DNA of 64,000 nt from Comamonas thiooxydans (GTDB lineage Bacteria; Pseudomonadota; Gammaproteobacteria; Burkholderiales; Burkholderiaceae_C). Numbering within the stretch: the first letter of the stretch is position 1; each line of letters starts with the position of its first letter. Positions 32,094 through 40,280 of the stretch are shown piece by piece. A program made the position numbers and the translations under genes. Below the pieces are notes generated by a model. It searched no databases and was not told where the DNA came from. It saw only the letters and a list, made by a program, of their open reading frames with translations. Location of the stretch: the NCBI RefSeq assembly GCF_002157685.2, contig NZ_AP026738.1, positions 2,790,001-2,854,000 of the forward strand. Reading direction: 5' to 3'.

Positions 32094-34336
32094 GCGACGG
32101 GACCATGGAAGGCGTGCTGAGGCCGCCAGTCGAAGCTTTGAGCGCTGTCACAGCCTTTGGTATTGCTGGCGTGGCTGCAGGCGCGCCATGGGCGCTGATG
32201 ATGCCCCACTCGTTGGGCGCAGTCTCGGGCGCTATCGCTGCCGGCTTTGGTTGCGTGCGAGCGCGCCAGGCCTTCCAGGTCTATAGCTATCAACGCGGGC
32301 TGAAGTTCACCAAGATGACGCGGCTTGCCCCCCACAAGCTTCCGGTCAATCTCAAGGAGCATCTTTACCTAGGCGAAGGCTTTGAGTGGACGCAGTTGCA
32401 CACGCAGCGCTTGCTGGACGCGCGTGAGACAGATGTGCAGCGCTTCGTGAAGGCCTCGCCAACCGAGCTCAAGCTCGCCGCCACCGGCGAAAAGATGCGC
32501 AAGTGGGCTCAGGCCAAGACCGACAGCCTGCTGGCCAGAGTACTGGAGCGTGCGCTCGATGTCGGCGGTACCGCCAACCCCTTCGCCACGGGCGTGGACC
32601 TGGGCGGCAACCCTGTGCTCCATGGCGTCGGAGTGCAGAACGAAAAGCCAGTGGTGTTGCGCCAAGGCTCGCGCTCTGGCCACTTGCTGGTGATGGGCAC
32701 GACTCGCGTGGGCAAGACGCGCCTCTTGGAGCTTCTGTGCTCTCAGGACATTCATGCCGGCCACGTGGTGATCGTCATCGACCCCAAGGGCGACGCGGAG
32801 CTGATGCTACGCATGCACGCTGAGGCACGACGTGCTGGCCGCCTGGATCAGTTCTATATGTTCCATCTGGGCTACCCGGAGATTTCTGCACGCTACAACG
32901 GCATTGGCAATTTCGCTCGTATCACCGAAGTCGCTGGCCGTGCCACGAATGCCTTGCCCTCCTCGGGCAACTCGGCTGCCTTCAAGGAGTTCAGCTGGCG
33001 GTTCACCAACATCGTGGCTCAGGCCCAGGTGGCACTCGGCCGCATTCCGACCTACGAGACGCTGCTCAAGGACGTGACTGGCATTGACCCGCTGTTCATG
33101 GACTACGCGGGCATGACATTTCGCAAGCTCGCGATTGACCATCCCCAACGCTTTGGCAGCTATCAGGACCGCCTGGTGGAGCTGGAGCGCGCTATTGTGG
33201 CAAAGAAGGCTCCGGTCCCCCGAAGCCTGCAGGATCGTTCGCCCGATCAGGTGGCGATGTATCTGCTCATCAAGGAAGCACGACTGGACGACAAGGTACT
33301 GGTCGGCCTTGCGGCCGCATTCAGCTACGAGCGTTCGTTCTACGAGAAGATCATCGCCAGCCTGGGGCCATTCCTCGAAAAGCTCACCTCCGGCGCGGTG
33401 GGCAAGCTCATCAGCCCTGACTACTTTGACCCGAACGACAAGCGGCCGATCTTCGACTGGATGACGGTGTTCCGCCAAGGTGGCATCGTGTATGCGGGCC
33501 TGGATGCCTTGTCTGACTCCGTGGTTTCGTCTGCCGTGGGTAATTCCATGCTGTCCGATCTCGTTTCGACCGGCGGCAAGCTCTACAAGACAGGCCTCGA
33601 CCCTCACGGTGACGGCAAGCTCCAGCTGCCGACTGTGTGTTGCCATTTCGATGAGGTCAACGAGATTGCCGGCCCCGAGTTCGTTCCCATGGTGAACAAG
33701 CTGGGTGGCTCTGGCTTTCGGATCACGGCGTACACCCAGTCGATGTTCGACATCGAGGCAAAGGTGGGTGACAAGGCCAAGGCTGGCCAGATCCTCGACA
33801 ACTTCAACCACCTTTGCATGCTCCGGGTGCGCAGCAAGGCGACCGCGAGCCTCCTGACGGACCAGGTGCCACAGGTCAATGTGACGGTGCTTACGCCGGT
33901 ATCGGGCGTGTCGGATACGGCTGCCCAGGGCAATGGCGTCGATTTCACTAGCCAGAACAACGACATAGCGAACAAGTCGAAGGCACCGCTGATCGAGCCT
34001 TCTGATGTTCTCTCATTGCCACAGGGTCAAGCGTTTGCGCTGCTGGAAGGCAATCGCTGCCACAAGATTCGTATTCCTCTGGCTGATACCAAGGACGACC
34101 CGTTCATCCCAGCTTCGCTCAAGGCGGTTGCTGAGGACATGAAGCGCCGCTATCGCACGAGTGAGACGTGGGCCGCAGAAACCGACTGGCTCAGTACACA
34201 GCCCTTGGGCGCTGGTGCAGGTGGGTTGATCGACACGGATCTCGCCTCTGCCTTTGATGACGATATGCCTGGCTACGCCATGGCAGGCGCAACTTCATCC
34301 GCCGTAGCCGGCAACGTGATGGGACCGCACTCATGA
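32090..34336 (+). CDS. traD: Type IV coupling protein TraD
   Basis: TraD delivers the relaxase-DNA complex to the mating channel at the inner membrane using ATP. The 748-residue protein has two N-terminal membrane segments (about 15-60), Walker A GTTRVGKT (203-210), Walker B VVIVIDPKGD (about 224-233) and the coupling-protein region CCHFDEVNEIAG with TAYTQSMFDIEAK. It belongs to the TraD branch of SXT/TOL-type and ICE systems. GTG at 32090 overlaps the small frame upstream; ATG at 32105 is an alternative start. The stop overlaps the next ATG. Confidence 0.93.
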   Translation: MSDGTMEGVLRPPVEALSAVTAFGIAGVAAGAPWALMMPHSLGAVSGAIAAGFGCVRARQAFQVYSYQRGLKFTKMTRLAPHKLPVNLKEHLYLGEGFEWTQLHTQRLLDARETDVQRFVKASPTELKLAATGEKMRKWAQAKTDSLLARVLERALDVGGTANPFATGVDLGGNPVLHGVGVQNEKPVVLRQGSRSGHLLVMGTTRVGKTRLLELLCSQDIHAGHVVIVIDPKGDAELMLRMHAEARRAGRLDQFYMFHLGYPEISARYNGIGNFARITEVAGRATNALPSSGNSAAFKEFSWRFTNIVAQAQVALGRIPTYETLLKDVTGIDPLFMDYAGMTFRKLAIDHPQRFGSYQDRLVELERAIVAKKAPVPRSLQDRSPDQVAMYLLIKEARLDDKVLVGLAAAFSYERSFYEKIIASLGPFLEKLTSGAVGKLISPDYFDPNDKRPIFDWMTVFRQGGIVYAGLDALSDSVVSSAVGNSMLSDLVSTGGKLYKTGLDPHGDGKLQLPTVCCHFDEVNEIAGPEFVPMVNKLGGSGFRITAYTQSMFDIEAKVGDKAKAGQILDNFNHLCMLRVRSKATASLLTDQVPQVNVTVLTPVSGVSDTAAQGNGVDFTSQNNDIANKSKAPLIEPSDVLSLPQGQAFALLEGNRCHKIRIPLADTKDDPFIPASLKAVAEDMKRRYRTSETWAAETDWLSTQPLGAGAGGLIDTDLASAFDDDMPGYAMAGATSSAVAGNVMGPHS

Positions 34337-35109
34337 CGGCTCCGAACTCGCCCGCCAGAAAGCCAAGCACACACGGCCCTGTGGGTGTGGCCGTGTTGGT
34401 TGGCTTTGGACTATTCAGCGTGACAGTGTCCTCGTGGCTCATCGGTCTGGTGATTGAAATCGGCGGTGGCTACTTCCTCTGGCGTGGCCAGGGCTTCCGC
34501 CATGCCCAGGAGATGGTGCAGCAGGACCTGCGCTATATCGCAGCCGCTCCACGCAGTCTGCTGGTGCCGGACACCGTGGACTTTTCGCTGCGCATCGTGA
34601 AGTGGGTTCGTATGCCCTACGAGCGTCTTGGCGCGCTGCGCTGGTATCAGCGCAACTTGGCCGCCCAGCAGGCTGGTGCAGATGCCGCACTGCCTAGCTT
34701 TCTGGGTCAAAGCGTGCAGCCTCAACTCAAAGGGTTGGCCAAGGCTGGTGCGTCGTTCATCCACATGCTCAGCGAATGGGTGGTCATCAGCATGTTTGTC
34801 CTGCAGGACGTTCTGCTGCGCCTCTGCACTGCAGTCTTCGCACTCCCTGCATTTGCCCTTGCCTGCCTGATGGGAGTGATCGACGGCCTGGTGCGCCGGG
34901 ACCGACGCCGCTGGCAAGGCGGCCGCGAGTCCTCGTTCGTCTACCACCACTCCAAGCGCTATGTGGGCTGGGCGCTTACAGGCGGCTTTGGCTTGTACCT
35001 GTCCTGGCCATTCGGCGGCTTCAACCCGGCCTACATGGTCCTGGTGTTCACCATGTTGGTGGCATTCACGCTATCGACAACGGTAGGCGCGTTCAAGAAA
35101 TACGCATGA
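34333..35109 (+). CDS. ICE membrane protein, PFL_4697 (TIGR03747) family
   Basis: This 258-residue inner-membrane protein has about four helices: about 17-45, a pair in the middle (WVVISMFVLQDVLLRLCTAV and the following LPAFALACLMG), and the C-terminal MVLVFTMLVAFTLSTTVG. FHHSKRYVGW-type sequence (YHHSKRYVGWAL) is typical of the family. Its ATG overlaps the traD stop, and it is thought to work with the coupling protein. Confidence 0.85.
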   Translation: MTAPNSPARKPSTHGPVGVAVLVGFGLFSVTVSSWLIGLVIEIGGGYFLWRGQGFRHAQEMVQQDLRYIAAAPRSLLVPDTVDFSLRIVKWVRMPYERLGALRWYQRNLAAQQAGADAALPSFLGQSVQPQLKGLAKAGASFIHMLSEWVVISMFVLQDVLLRLCTAVFALPAFALACLMGVIDGLVRRDRRRWQGGRESSFVYHHSKRYVGWALTGGFGLYLSWPFGGFNPAYMVLVFTMLVAFTLSTTVGAFKKYA

Positions 35110-35132
35110 CATTGATTTTGAAGGAGATATTG

Positions 35133-35447
35133 ATGAAACGCTCTCGACATTCGCTATTTGCAGTTCTGGTCATCGGGGTGCTTGCCACGACCGCATCGGC
35201 CTGGGCTGATGTGGCCGACGACGAGCTGGAGCGCGAGCGCCTGGCGCGCATCGCTGGCGAGATTGAGCAGGTGCAGATGATGGTTTCAGAAGCTGAAAAA
35301 GCCGCGCCGACCGGCCAGCGCGTGAAATTCCGCTACGACTGGCTGCAGCGCGACCTCGAGCTGCTGCGCCTGGGCGTAACGAACCACGTGGATGCACCTC
35401 GCCAGCCTCGCCCAGTCGCCCCATTGCGTGGGGACTATCGGCAATAA
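35133..35447 (+). CDS. RAQPRD-family (TIGR01690) ICE protein
   Basis: AAGGAG upstream of the ATG at 35133 fixes the start. The 104-residue protein has a signal peptide (MKRSRHSLFAVLVIGVLATT) and the family core ERERLARIAGEIEQVQMMV, followed by GQRVKFRYDWLQRDLELL. The usual RAQPRD tail is replaced by a related R/Q/P-rich end (APRQPRPVAP). It is a periplasmic protein of the mating apparatus with unknown activity. Confidence 0.85.
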   Translation: MKRSRHSLFAVLVIGVLATTASAWADVADDELERERLARIAGEIEQVQMMVSEAEKAAPTGQRVKFRYDWLQRDLELLRLGVTNHVDAPRQPRPVAPLRGDYRQ

Positions 35448-35465
35448 CCAAAAGAAAAACAAACC

Positions 35466-35708
35466 ATGCGTTCAGAAATGGCGACGGCATTCGTACAAGG
35501 CGCCGGCTTCAATCCTCAAAGCTTGAAGTACCTGATTTTTGTCTTGGTGTTTGCGATGGTTTTTTCTGTCGCTGCATGGCTCGGGACACTGATATTGAAG
35601 GCCTTTGGGGATGGAGAGCTAGATACATCGGAGGCCATGAGGGCATGTATTGGTGTCGCCATTACCGTTCTATTAGTGACCGGAGTGCTTGGATCAATCA
35701 TCCTATAG
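35466..35708 (+). CDS. ICE protein, PFL_4701 (TIGR03758) family
   Basis: This 80-residue membrane protein has two helices (about 20-42, YLIFVLVFAMVFSVAAWLG, and about 56-80). The start MRSEMATAFVQGAGF and the small size fit the family that precedes the pilin-like gene in MPF-G systems. It and the next genes are visibly more AT-rich than traD. Confidence 0.8.
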   Translation: MRSEMATAFVQGAGFNPQSLKYLIFVLVFAMVFSVAAWLGTLILKAFGDGELDTSEAMRACIGVAITVLLVTGVLGSIIL

Positions 35709-35734
35709 AAATCAATTAATCGACTGGAGAAATC

Positions 35735-36118
35735 ATGAAGAAACATTTGAAAAAAATTAACTCTGGCATCGCATCTATCGCCTTGGCTCCGGTTGTGCTG
35801 CTTGCAACCTGCCCTGCTTTTAGCGCTTTGCCAACAATTCAACCTCCTGCAGGTGGAAGTATCGGCGGCGGCACTACACAAGAAGGCGATATTCTTGGGA
35901 TCATAGGCGCTTATCTGAAACTCGGATTTACCATCCTGGGGTTGGTCCTTGCGGTTGCCGCATTTTTATATGTGGTAATTGCTTCACTGCAACGCTATCG
36001 CGACTACACCAAAGGCACTATTCAGCTTGGCGATCTAAAAGAGCACGTAATTGTTAGCGTCATTATTCTCAGCCTCGTGGTGTTGATGGTCAATTACGCT
36101 ACTCAGACCCTGGCCTGA
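35735..36118 (+). CDS. ICE protein, PFL_4702 (TIGR03745) family, VirB2-like
   Basis: This 127-residue protein has a long signal-like N-terminus, a Gly-rich linker (PPAGGSIGGGTTQEGD) and two hydrophobic helices (about 48-75 and 98-124). That is the shape of pilin-type VirB2 proteins, so it is the probable conjugative pilus subunit. GGAG precedes the ATG. The order with its neighbours matches the MPF-G set. Confidence 0.82.
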   Translation: MKKHLKKINSGIASIALAPVVLLATCPAFSALPTIQPPAGGSIGGGTTQEGDILGIIGAYLKLGFTILGLVLAVAAFLYVVIASLQRYRDYTKGTIQLGDLKEHVIVSVIILSLVVLMVNYATQTLA

Positions 36119-36119
36119 C

Positions 36120-36548
36120 ATGACAGCGAAAGACACCCGTCCTCAAGGCATGCCTATTGCTTCGGCTCCGCTGACCGATCGCGTGAACTCTGAGCCACCT
36201 ATTATCAATGGCATGGCAGCAAGCGAAGCTGGGTACATTGGGGCCGTGTCTTTCGCTGCAAGCCTGTTTGTCGGAGGCGTGGTTGCATATATCTCTGGAC
36301 TTTGGATCACTGTTCCAGTTATATGCATTATCGTGCCTTTCACAGTGCTGTGGTATTCATCACTGTACCTGCAAGAAGTAAAGAGAAACCGCCCTGAAGG
36401 CTACTACCTTCATTGGATGCATTATTTTCTTGTGTCGCACAACTTGGCCAAGCCAAAATTTCTGGTCCATGACGGCCGGATGCAATTGGGTTGCAGCTAT
36501 CGCTTGAATTCGATCAGTGCTGAAGCCAAATCATCGGAAACCAAATAA
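36120..36548 (+). CDS. ICE membrane protein, TIGR03750 family (VirB3-like)
   Basis: This 142-residue protein has a cytoplasmic start with RVNSEPPIINGMAASEAGY, two adjacent membrane helices (about 38-60 and 62-82), and a tail YYLHWMHYFLVSHNLAKPKF. These are family features. VirB3/TraL-like proteins of this size assist the VirB4 ATPase. Its stop overlaps the next ATG in TAATG. Confidence 0.82.
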   Translation: MTAKDTRPQGMPIASAPLTDRVNSEPPIINGMAASEAGYIGAVSFAASLFVGGVVAYISGLWITVPVICIIVPFTVLWYSSLYLQEVKRNRPEGYYLHWMHYFLVSHNLAKPKFLVHDGRMQLGCSYRLNSISAEAKSSETK

Positions 36549-37288
36549 TGAGCAGTGGTGATTATCTGGACGCACTTGCGTCCGAGCGCAGCCATAGCGC
36601 AAAGCTTACCAAAATCATATTTGGCATAGTGGGGCTGGCAGTGGCTGGCATGTGGTTCGCTTCGCGCGTTCCAAAGAATATCGACTTGCACGTCGCGCCA
36701 GATATTAAGGCGGGTGACACGATACGGGTTATCGATGGGCAGTCTCCAGTACCGTCTACAAATGCCTACGGCTTTGCATACTACATCTGGCAGCAGATTA
36801 ATCGCTGGCAAAGCGATGGCTCTCAAGACTATGGCAAGCAGATTTACGCGATGCAGTTTTATCTGACGCCTCGTTGCCAGGCGCAACTGCAAACCGATAT
36901 GCAGCAGCGTCACGCCAAAGGCGAGTTGCGCCGCCGTACTCGTCAGATCAGCGAGATCCCCGGCTTTTCGTACAGCGAAAACCGCGTGATCCGTGAAGGC
37001 TCGGACGCCTGGACTGTGCTTCTGGACATGCAAGTTCAGGAGACCTTTGCTGGGCAGCCGGTCAAGGACGTGTTCATTCGGTATCCGCTGCGCGTGGTGC
37101 GCTTCGATGTCGACCGTGAGCGCAACCCATGGCGCCTGGGCCTGGATTGCTTCGGTAGCAGCCAGCCCGCACGCCTCAATCCTGCGGAGCTCAAGCCTGG
37201 CGCCCCAGTTCAAGCGGATCTCAAAGCGCCGCGTCTGCCCGGAACTATTGCCCCTTCGAGCCTGCCTCGTGATACCTCTGTCGATTGA
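36548..37288 (+). CDS. ICE protein, PFL_4703 (TIGR03746) family, VirB8/TraE-like
   Basis: This 246-residue protein has one N-terminal membrane helix (about 20-40, IIFGIVGLAVAGMWFASRV) and a periplasmic domain with FAYYIWQQINRWQSDGSQDY, RRRTRQISEIPGF and VKDVFIRYPLRVVRFDVD. The family takes the VirB8 place as an inner-membrane scaffold. The start overlaps the previous stop. Confidence 0.88.
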   Translation: MSSGDYLDALASERSHSAKLTKIIFGIVGLAVAGMWFASRVPKNIDLHVAPDIKAGDTIRVIDGQSPVPSTNAYGFAYYIWQQINRWQSDGSQDYGKQIYAMQFYLTPRCQAQLQTDMQQRHAKGELRRRTRQISEIPGFSYSENRVIREGSDAWTVLLDMQVQETFAGQPVKDVFIRYPLRVVRFDVDRERNPWRLGLDCFGSSQPARLNPAELKPGAPVQADLKAPRLPGTIAPSSLPRDTSVD

Positions 37289-37293
37289 TCCAC

Positions 37294-38382
37294 ATGATCC
37301 AACGTCGTTCTCTCCCGGTCTGTCTCCTGGTAGCCCTGCAGCTACTGCATGGCAGCGTCGCTGCTCAGCAGGTCGAATCGCTGGCGGGTAGTTCCGAGAC
37401 GCCTGAGTTCAATGAGCCTATTGACCTGGGCCAGACGGGTGCAGCAGCTGCAACACCAGCTGCTGGAGCCAATGCAGGACGTGCCCCAGCTGGCGGGCGC
37501 ATGGTGGCAGGCGTTAGCGTGCCCGCACCGCTGGCGAATACAGCCGTGGGTTCCGCCAGGCGAGCAGCTGCCGAAGCGTCTCTACGCCGCGTTGGGCCAG
37601 CTCCTTTGACTTCTGGCCCCGCCGAGCGTGCTGTGTTTGCGCGTGAGCCAGTCCGGGTGAATCTGACGGTCGGCCAGGAGCGGCTTGTGACCCTGCCAGC
37701 CGATGCGTTGCTGCGCATGCCCAGTGACATGGATAGCGTGGCGCGTATCGAGACGATCGCCGGCACTATCTATGTGACTGCGCTCGTGCCATTCACGGCG
37801 ATCCGAATCATTGCCGAGCTGGTGGATAGCGGCCAGCAGATTCCGATGGATCTGATTGCGGTAGCCGCTCCAGACGCCAAAGACTCCAAGGGCAAGGTCG
37901 TGTCCACGCAGTCCGCTAAAGGCGAGCTGCAGGTTTCTGTGATCGAGCCCACGACCGTGCCGAACCCCATTGGTGGAGCCGCACTGTCTGGAAGCCAGTC
38001 TCAACAGCAAGAGAGCGTTGCTGCGGATATGGTGCAGCTCACTCGACATGCTGCCCGCCAGCTCTACGCACCTCGACGCTTGGCTGGTGGCACGCTAGGT
38101 GTGAGCCAGGTTGGCGTAGGAACCGAACCCGTGCCGACACTGTTCCGTGGCGCTGCCGTGGACGCTGCGCCCGTAGGCCAGTGGAAGTCGGGAAACCTGT
38201 ATGTGACTGCGGTGCGCGTCACCAACCGCTCGCGCTTTGCCCTGGAGCTGCCCTTGGAGAGCTTGCGCGGGCGCTGGCTCTCGGCCACGGCCCAGCATGG
38301 CCGGATCGGTGCTGCCGGTACAGACACCGACACCACGGCGGTCTACCTGGTGTGCGATCGCACTTTCGAGTCTTGTCTGTGA
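37294..38382 (+). CDS. ICE protein, PFL_4704 (TIGR03749) family, VirB9/TraK-like
   Basis: The ATG at 37294 gives a signal peptide (MIQRRSLPVCLLVALQLLHG, then SVAAQQ); a TTG at 37285 overlaps the previous stop and is less likely. The 362-residue protein has a Pro/Ala linker, then the secretin-like domain with REPVRVNLTVGQERLVTLP, GTIYVTALVPFTAIRIIAEL and the end LESLRGRWLSATAQHGRIG. It probably forms the outer-membrane part of the channel with the lipoprotein and TraB-like protein. Confidence 0.88.
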   Translation: MIQRRSLPVCLLVALQLLHGSVAAQQVESLAGSSETPEFNEPIDLGQTGAAAATPAAGANAGRAPAGGRMVAGVSVPAPLANTAVGSARRAAAEASLRRVGPAPLTSGPAERAVFAREPVRVNLTVGQERLVTLPADALLRMPSDMDSVARIETIAGTIYVTALVPFTAIRIIAELVDSGQQIPMDLIAVAAPDAKDSKGKVVSTQSAKGELQVSVIEPTTVPNPIGGAALSGSQSQQQESVAADMVQLTRHAARQLYAPRRLAGGTLGVSQVGVGTEPVPTLFRGAAVDAAPVGQWKSGNLYVTAVRVTNRSRFALELPLESLRGRWLSATAQHGRIGAAGTDTDTTAVYLVCDRTFESCL

Positions 38383-38389
38383 GGCACCC

Positions 38390-39808
38390 ATGGCAGTGAA
38401 AAGCAACAAACTCACCCCTGTTCTTGTCATCGTGGCCTTCGTCATCGTCGGCTCGGTCATCGTCATGCGCCAGAACAATACACCGTCCGCTGCGCCCATG
38501 GCAGCGGCCCCCCTGCCCAAAACGGCAGGCGCAGATGAGGACACGCCAAGCGAGACACTGGCCACAGTGGTCGCGGCCAACAAGGATCTGCGAGCAGATA
38601 TTCAGGACGTGCTCCGTGCTAACCAGGATTTCAGCAAGCGCCTGGAACGCTTGGAGAAAGGTGCACCCGCAGGCACCTCTTCTGCTGGTGCTGTCGGTGG
38701 TACCAGCAATGACACAGATCCAGCCCCAGTCGATGTCTTTAAGCCCATTGGCGACGCCATCGACTCTGTTACAGGGCTTGGCTCGAATGGCGCCGGCGGA
38801 GGTCATCGTCCCGTTGGTGGCTCCCAGGATCTAGGCTTGTCCGGTGGCAGTACTGCCTACAAGGTGGTTCCGCCCATGGGCTACACCACCGAGACAACTC
38901 AGCATCAAGGGAAGATGGTTACGCGCTATGTGCGGGTAGCCCCGGACGGCACGCAATCCATGCCCAGTGCGGTCAGCGCTGCCCAGGCCGCACAAGCTGC
39001 TCAGGCCACTCAGGCGGCCACGAAGCCGCAACCCGTGGCTTATTTCACGCTGCCGGAGAACTCCACGCTGGCGGGCGTCACCGCGATGACCAGTTTGATT
39101 GGCCGTGTGCCGGTCAATGGCCGTGTGACGGACCCCATGCAATTCAAAGCCATGGTCGGGCGCGACAACTTGGCCGCCAACGGCTGGGAGTTGCCCGAAG
39201 ACCTTGCCGGAATGATCGTTACCGGCGTGGCCGTAGGCGATATGGCGCTGTCGTGCACCGAGGGAAAGATCCGCAGCATGACCTTCGTGTTCAACGATGG
39301 TGCGATCCATACGGTGTCGGCGCGTCGTGCGCCGCAGACCCAGGCAGGTGCCGGTGTCACGGCCATCGCCACCAATGGTTCGACGGATCTGGGATTTATC
39401 AGCGATCTGTACGGCAACCCCTGCATTCAAGGCAAGTTCGTGACGAATGCACCGGCCTACCTGACCGACATCATCGGTGCCAAGGGCTTGGGCGTGGCCG
39501 CCGAGGCTTTGGCGCAGGCCCAGACCACCACCATGGCCAGCAGCAATGGCACCACCTCCTCGATCACCGGAAACGCCGGCAGCTTCGCACTAGGCCGCAT
39601 GGGCTCGGGCGCCACCGATGAGCTGGTGCGCTGGCTGACCGAGCGCCTCAAGAGCTCGTTTGACGCGGTGGTCACGCCCGCTGGCCAGCAACTGGTCGTG
39701 CACCTCGACCGCCAGATCGAAATCGACAAGCCCGCCGACCCAAGAAAGATCGTGCATCGCACGCAGTCCCCCAATGTCCTGTCTGGAGCCCGCTATGGCC
39801 TCGAATAA
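38390..39808 (+). CDS. ICE protein, PFL_4705 (TIGR03752) family, TraB/VirB10-like
   Basis: This 472-residue protein has one N-terminal helix (about 10-28, VLVIVAFVIVGSVIVM), a short coiled coil (KDLRADIQDVLRANQDFSKR) and a periplasmic C-terminal half. That half has TLPENSTLAGVTAMTSLIGR, VPVNGRVTDPMQFKAMVGRD and WLTERLKSSFDAVVTPAGQQ. VirB10-like proteins span the envelope and sense ATP use. The last 14 bases overlap the lipoprotein gene. Confidence 0.9.
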   Translation: MAVKSNKLTPVLVIVAFVIVGSVIVMRQNNTPSAAPMAAAPLPKTAGADEDTPSETLATVVAANKDLRADIQDVLRANQDFSKRLERLEKGAPAGTSSAGAVGGTSNDTDPAPVDVFKPIGDAIDSVTGLGSNGAGGGHRPVGGSQDLGLSGGSTAYKVVPPMGYTTETTQHQGKMVTRYVRVAPDGTQSMPSAVSAAQAAQAAQATQAATKPQPVAYFTLPENSTLAGVTAMTSLIGRVPVNGRVTDPMQFKAMVGRDNLAANGWELPEDLAGMIVTGVAVGDMALSCTEGKIRSMTFVFNDGAIHTVSARRAPQTQAGAGVTAIATNGSTDLGFISDLYGNPCIQGKFVTNAPAYLTDIIGAKGLGVAAEALAQAQTTTMASSNGTTSSITGNAGSFALGRMGSGATDELVRWLTERLKSSFDAVVTPAGQQLVVHLDRQIEIDKPADPRKIVHRTQSPNVLSGARYGLE

Positions 39809-40280
39809 CACCCTTCTTCTTGCCATCGTGCTTCCCGCGCTACTGGCTGGTTGCACGGCTATTGGGTCGCGCGAGTCACCGCTCAAGGAGGCAACTGCTG
39901 GCAGCCCAACCCTGGTGGATGTGTACCGGGGCAAGTTCCAGCCTCCTCAGTCTGCGGCATCGGTCCGTGAGACAGCTCGGGATCGCCTTGAGCGCGCATC
40001 GAGCGCCCGTCCGGTCGCTCGCGGCGACGAGATGACTCAGCGCTACTGGTCTGCTCTGGAGCCTATGCAACAGCGCTTTGCACGCGTGCCCAACCCGGAT
40101 CTGGTCATGGTGGTGTATCCCCACCTGGCCAAGGGCCGCTACCCCGTGCCTGGATATGTCACGGTGTTCCCAATGTATGAGTCAACGGAGTACGCCATGC
40201 CCGGTGAAGTGGCCGAAGAACTTCAGCAAGGCCGCGCAGCGTTCTCGCGCGGCCGCACTGCTCGGGAGGATGGCCAATGA
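39795..40280 (+). CDS. ICE lipoprotein, TIGR03751 family (VirB7-like)
   Basis: This 161-residue protein has a lipoprotein signal with lipobox LLAGC at the end of MASNNTLLLAIVLPALLAGC. The rest has ERASSARPVARGDEMTQRYW, then RVPNPDLVMVVYPHLAKGRY and PVPGYVTVFPMYE, the typical family end. It stabilises the outer-membrane core complex. It overlaps both neighbours. Confidence 0.88.
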   Translation: MASNNTLLLAIVLPALLAGCTAIGSRESPLKEATAGSPTLVDVYRGKFQPPQSAASVRETARDRLERASSARPVARGDEMTQRYWSALEPMQQRFARVPNPDLVMVVYPHLAKGRYPVPGYVTVFPMYESTEYAMPGEVAEELQQGRAAFSRGRTAREDGQ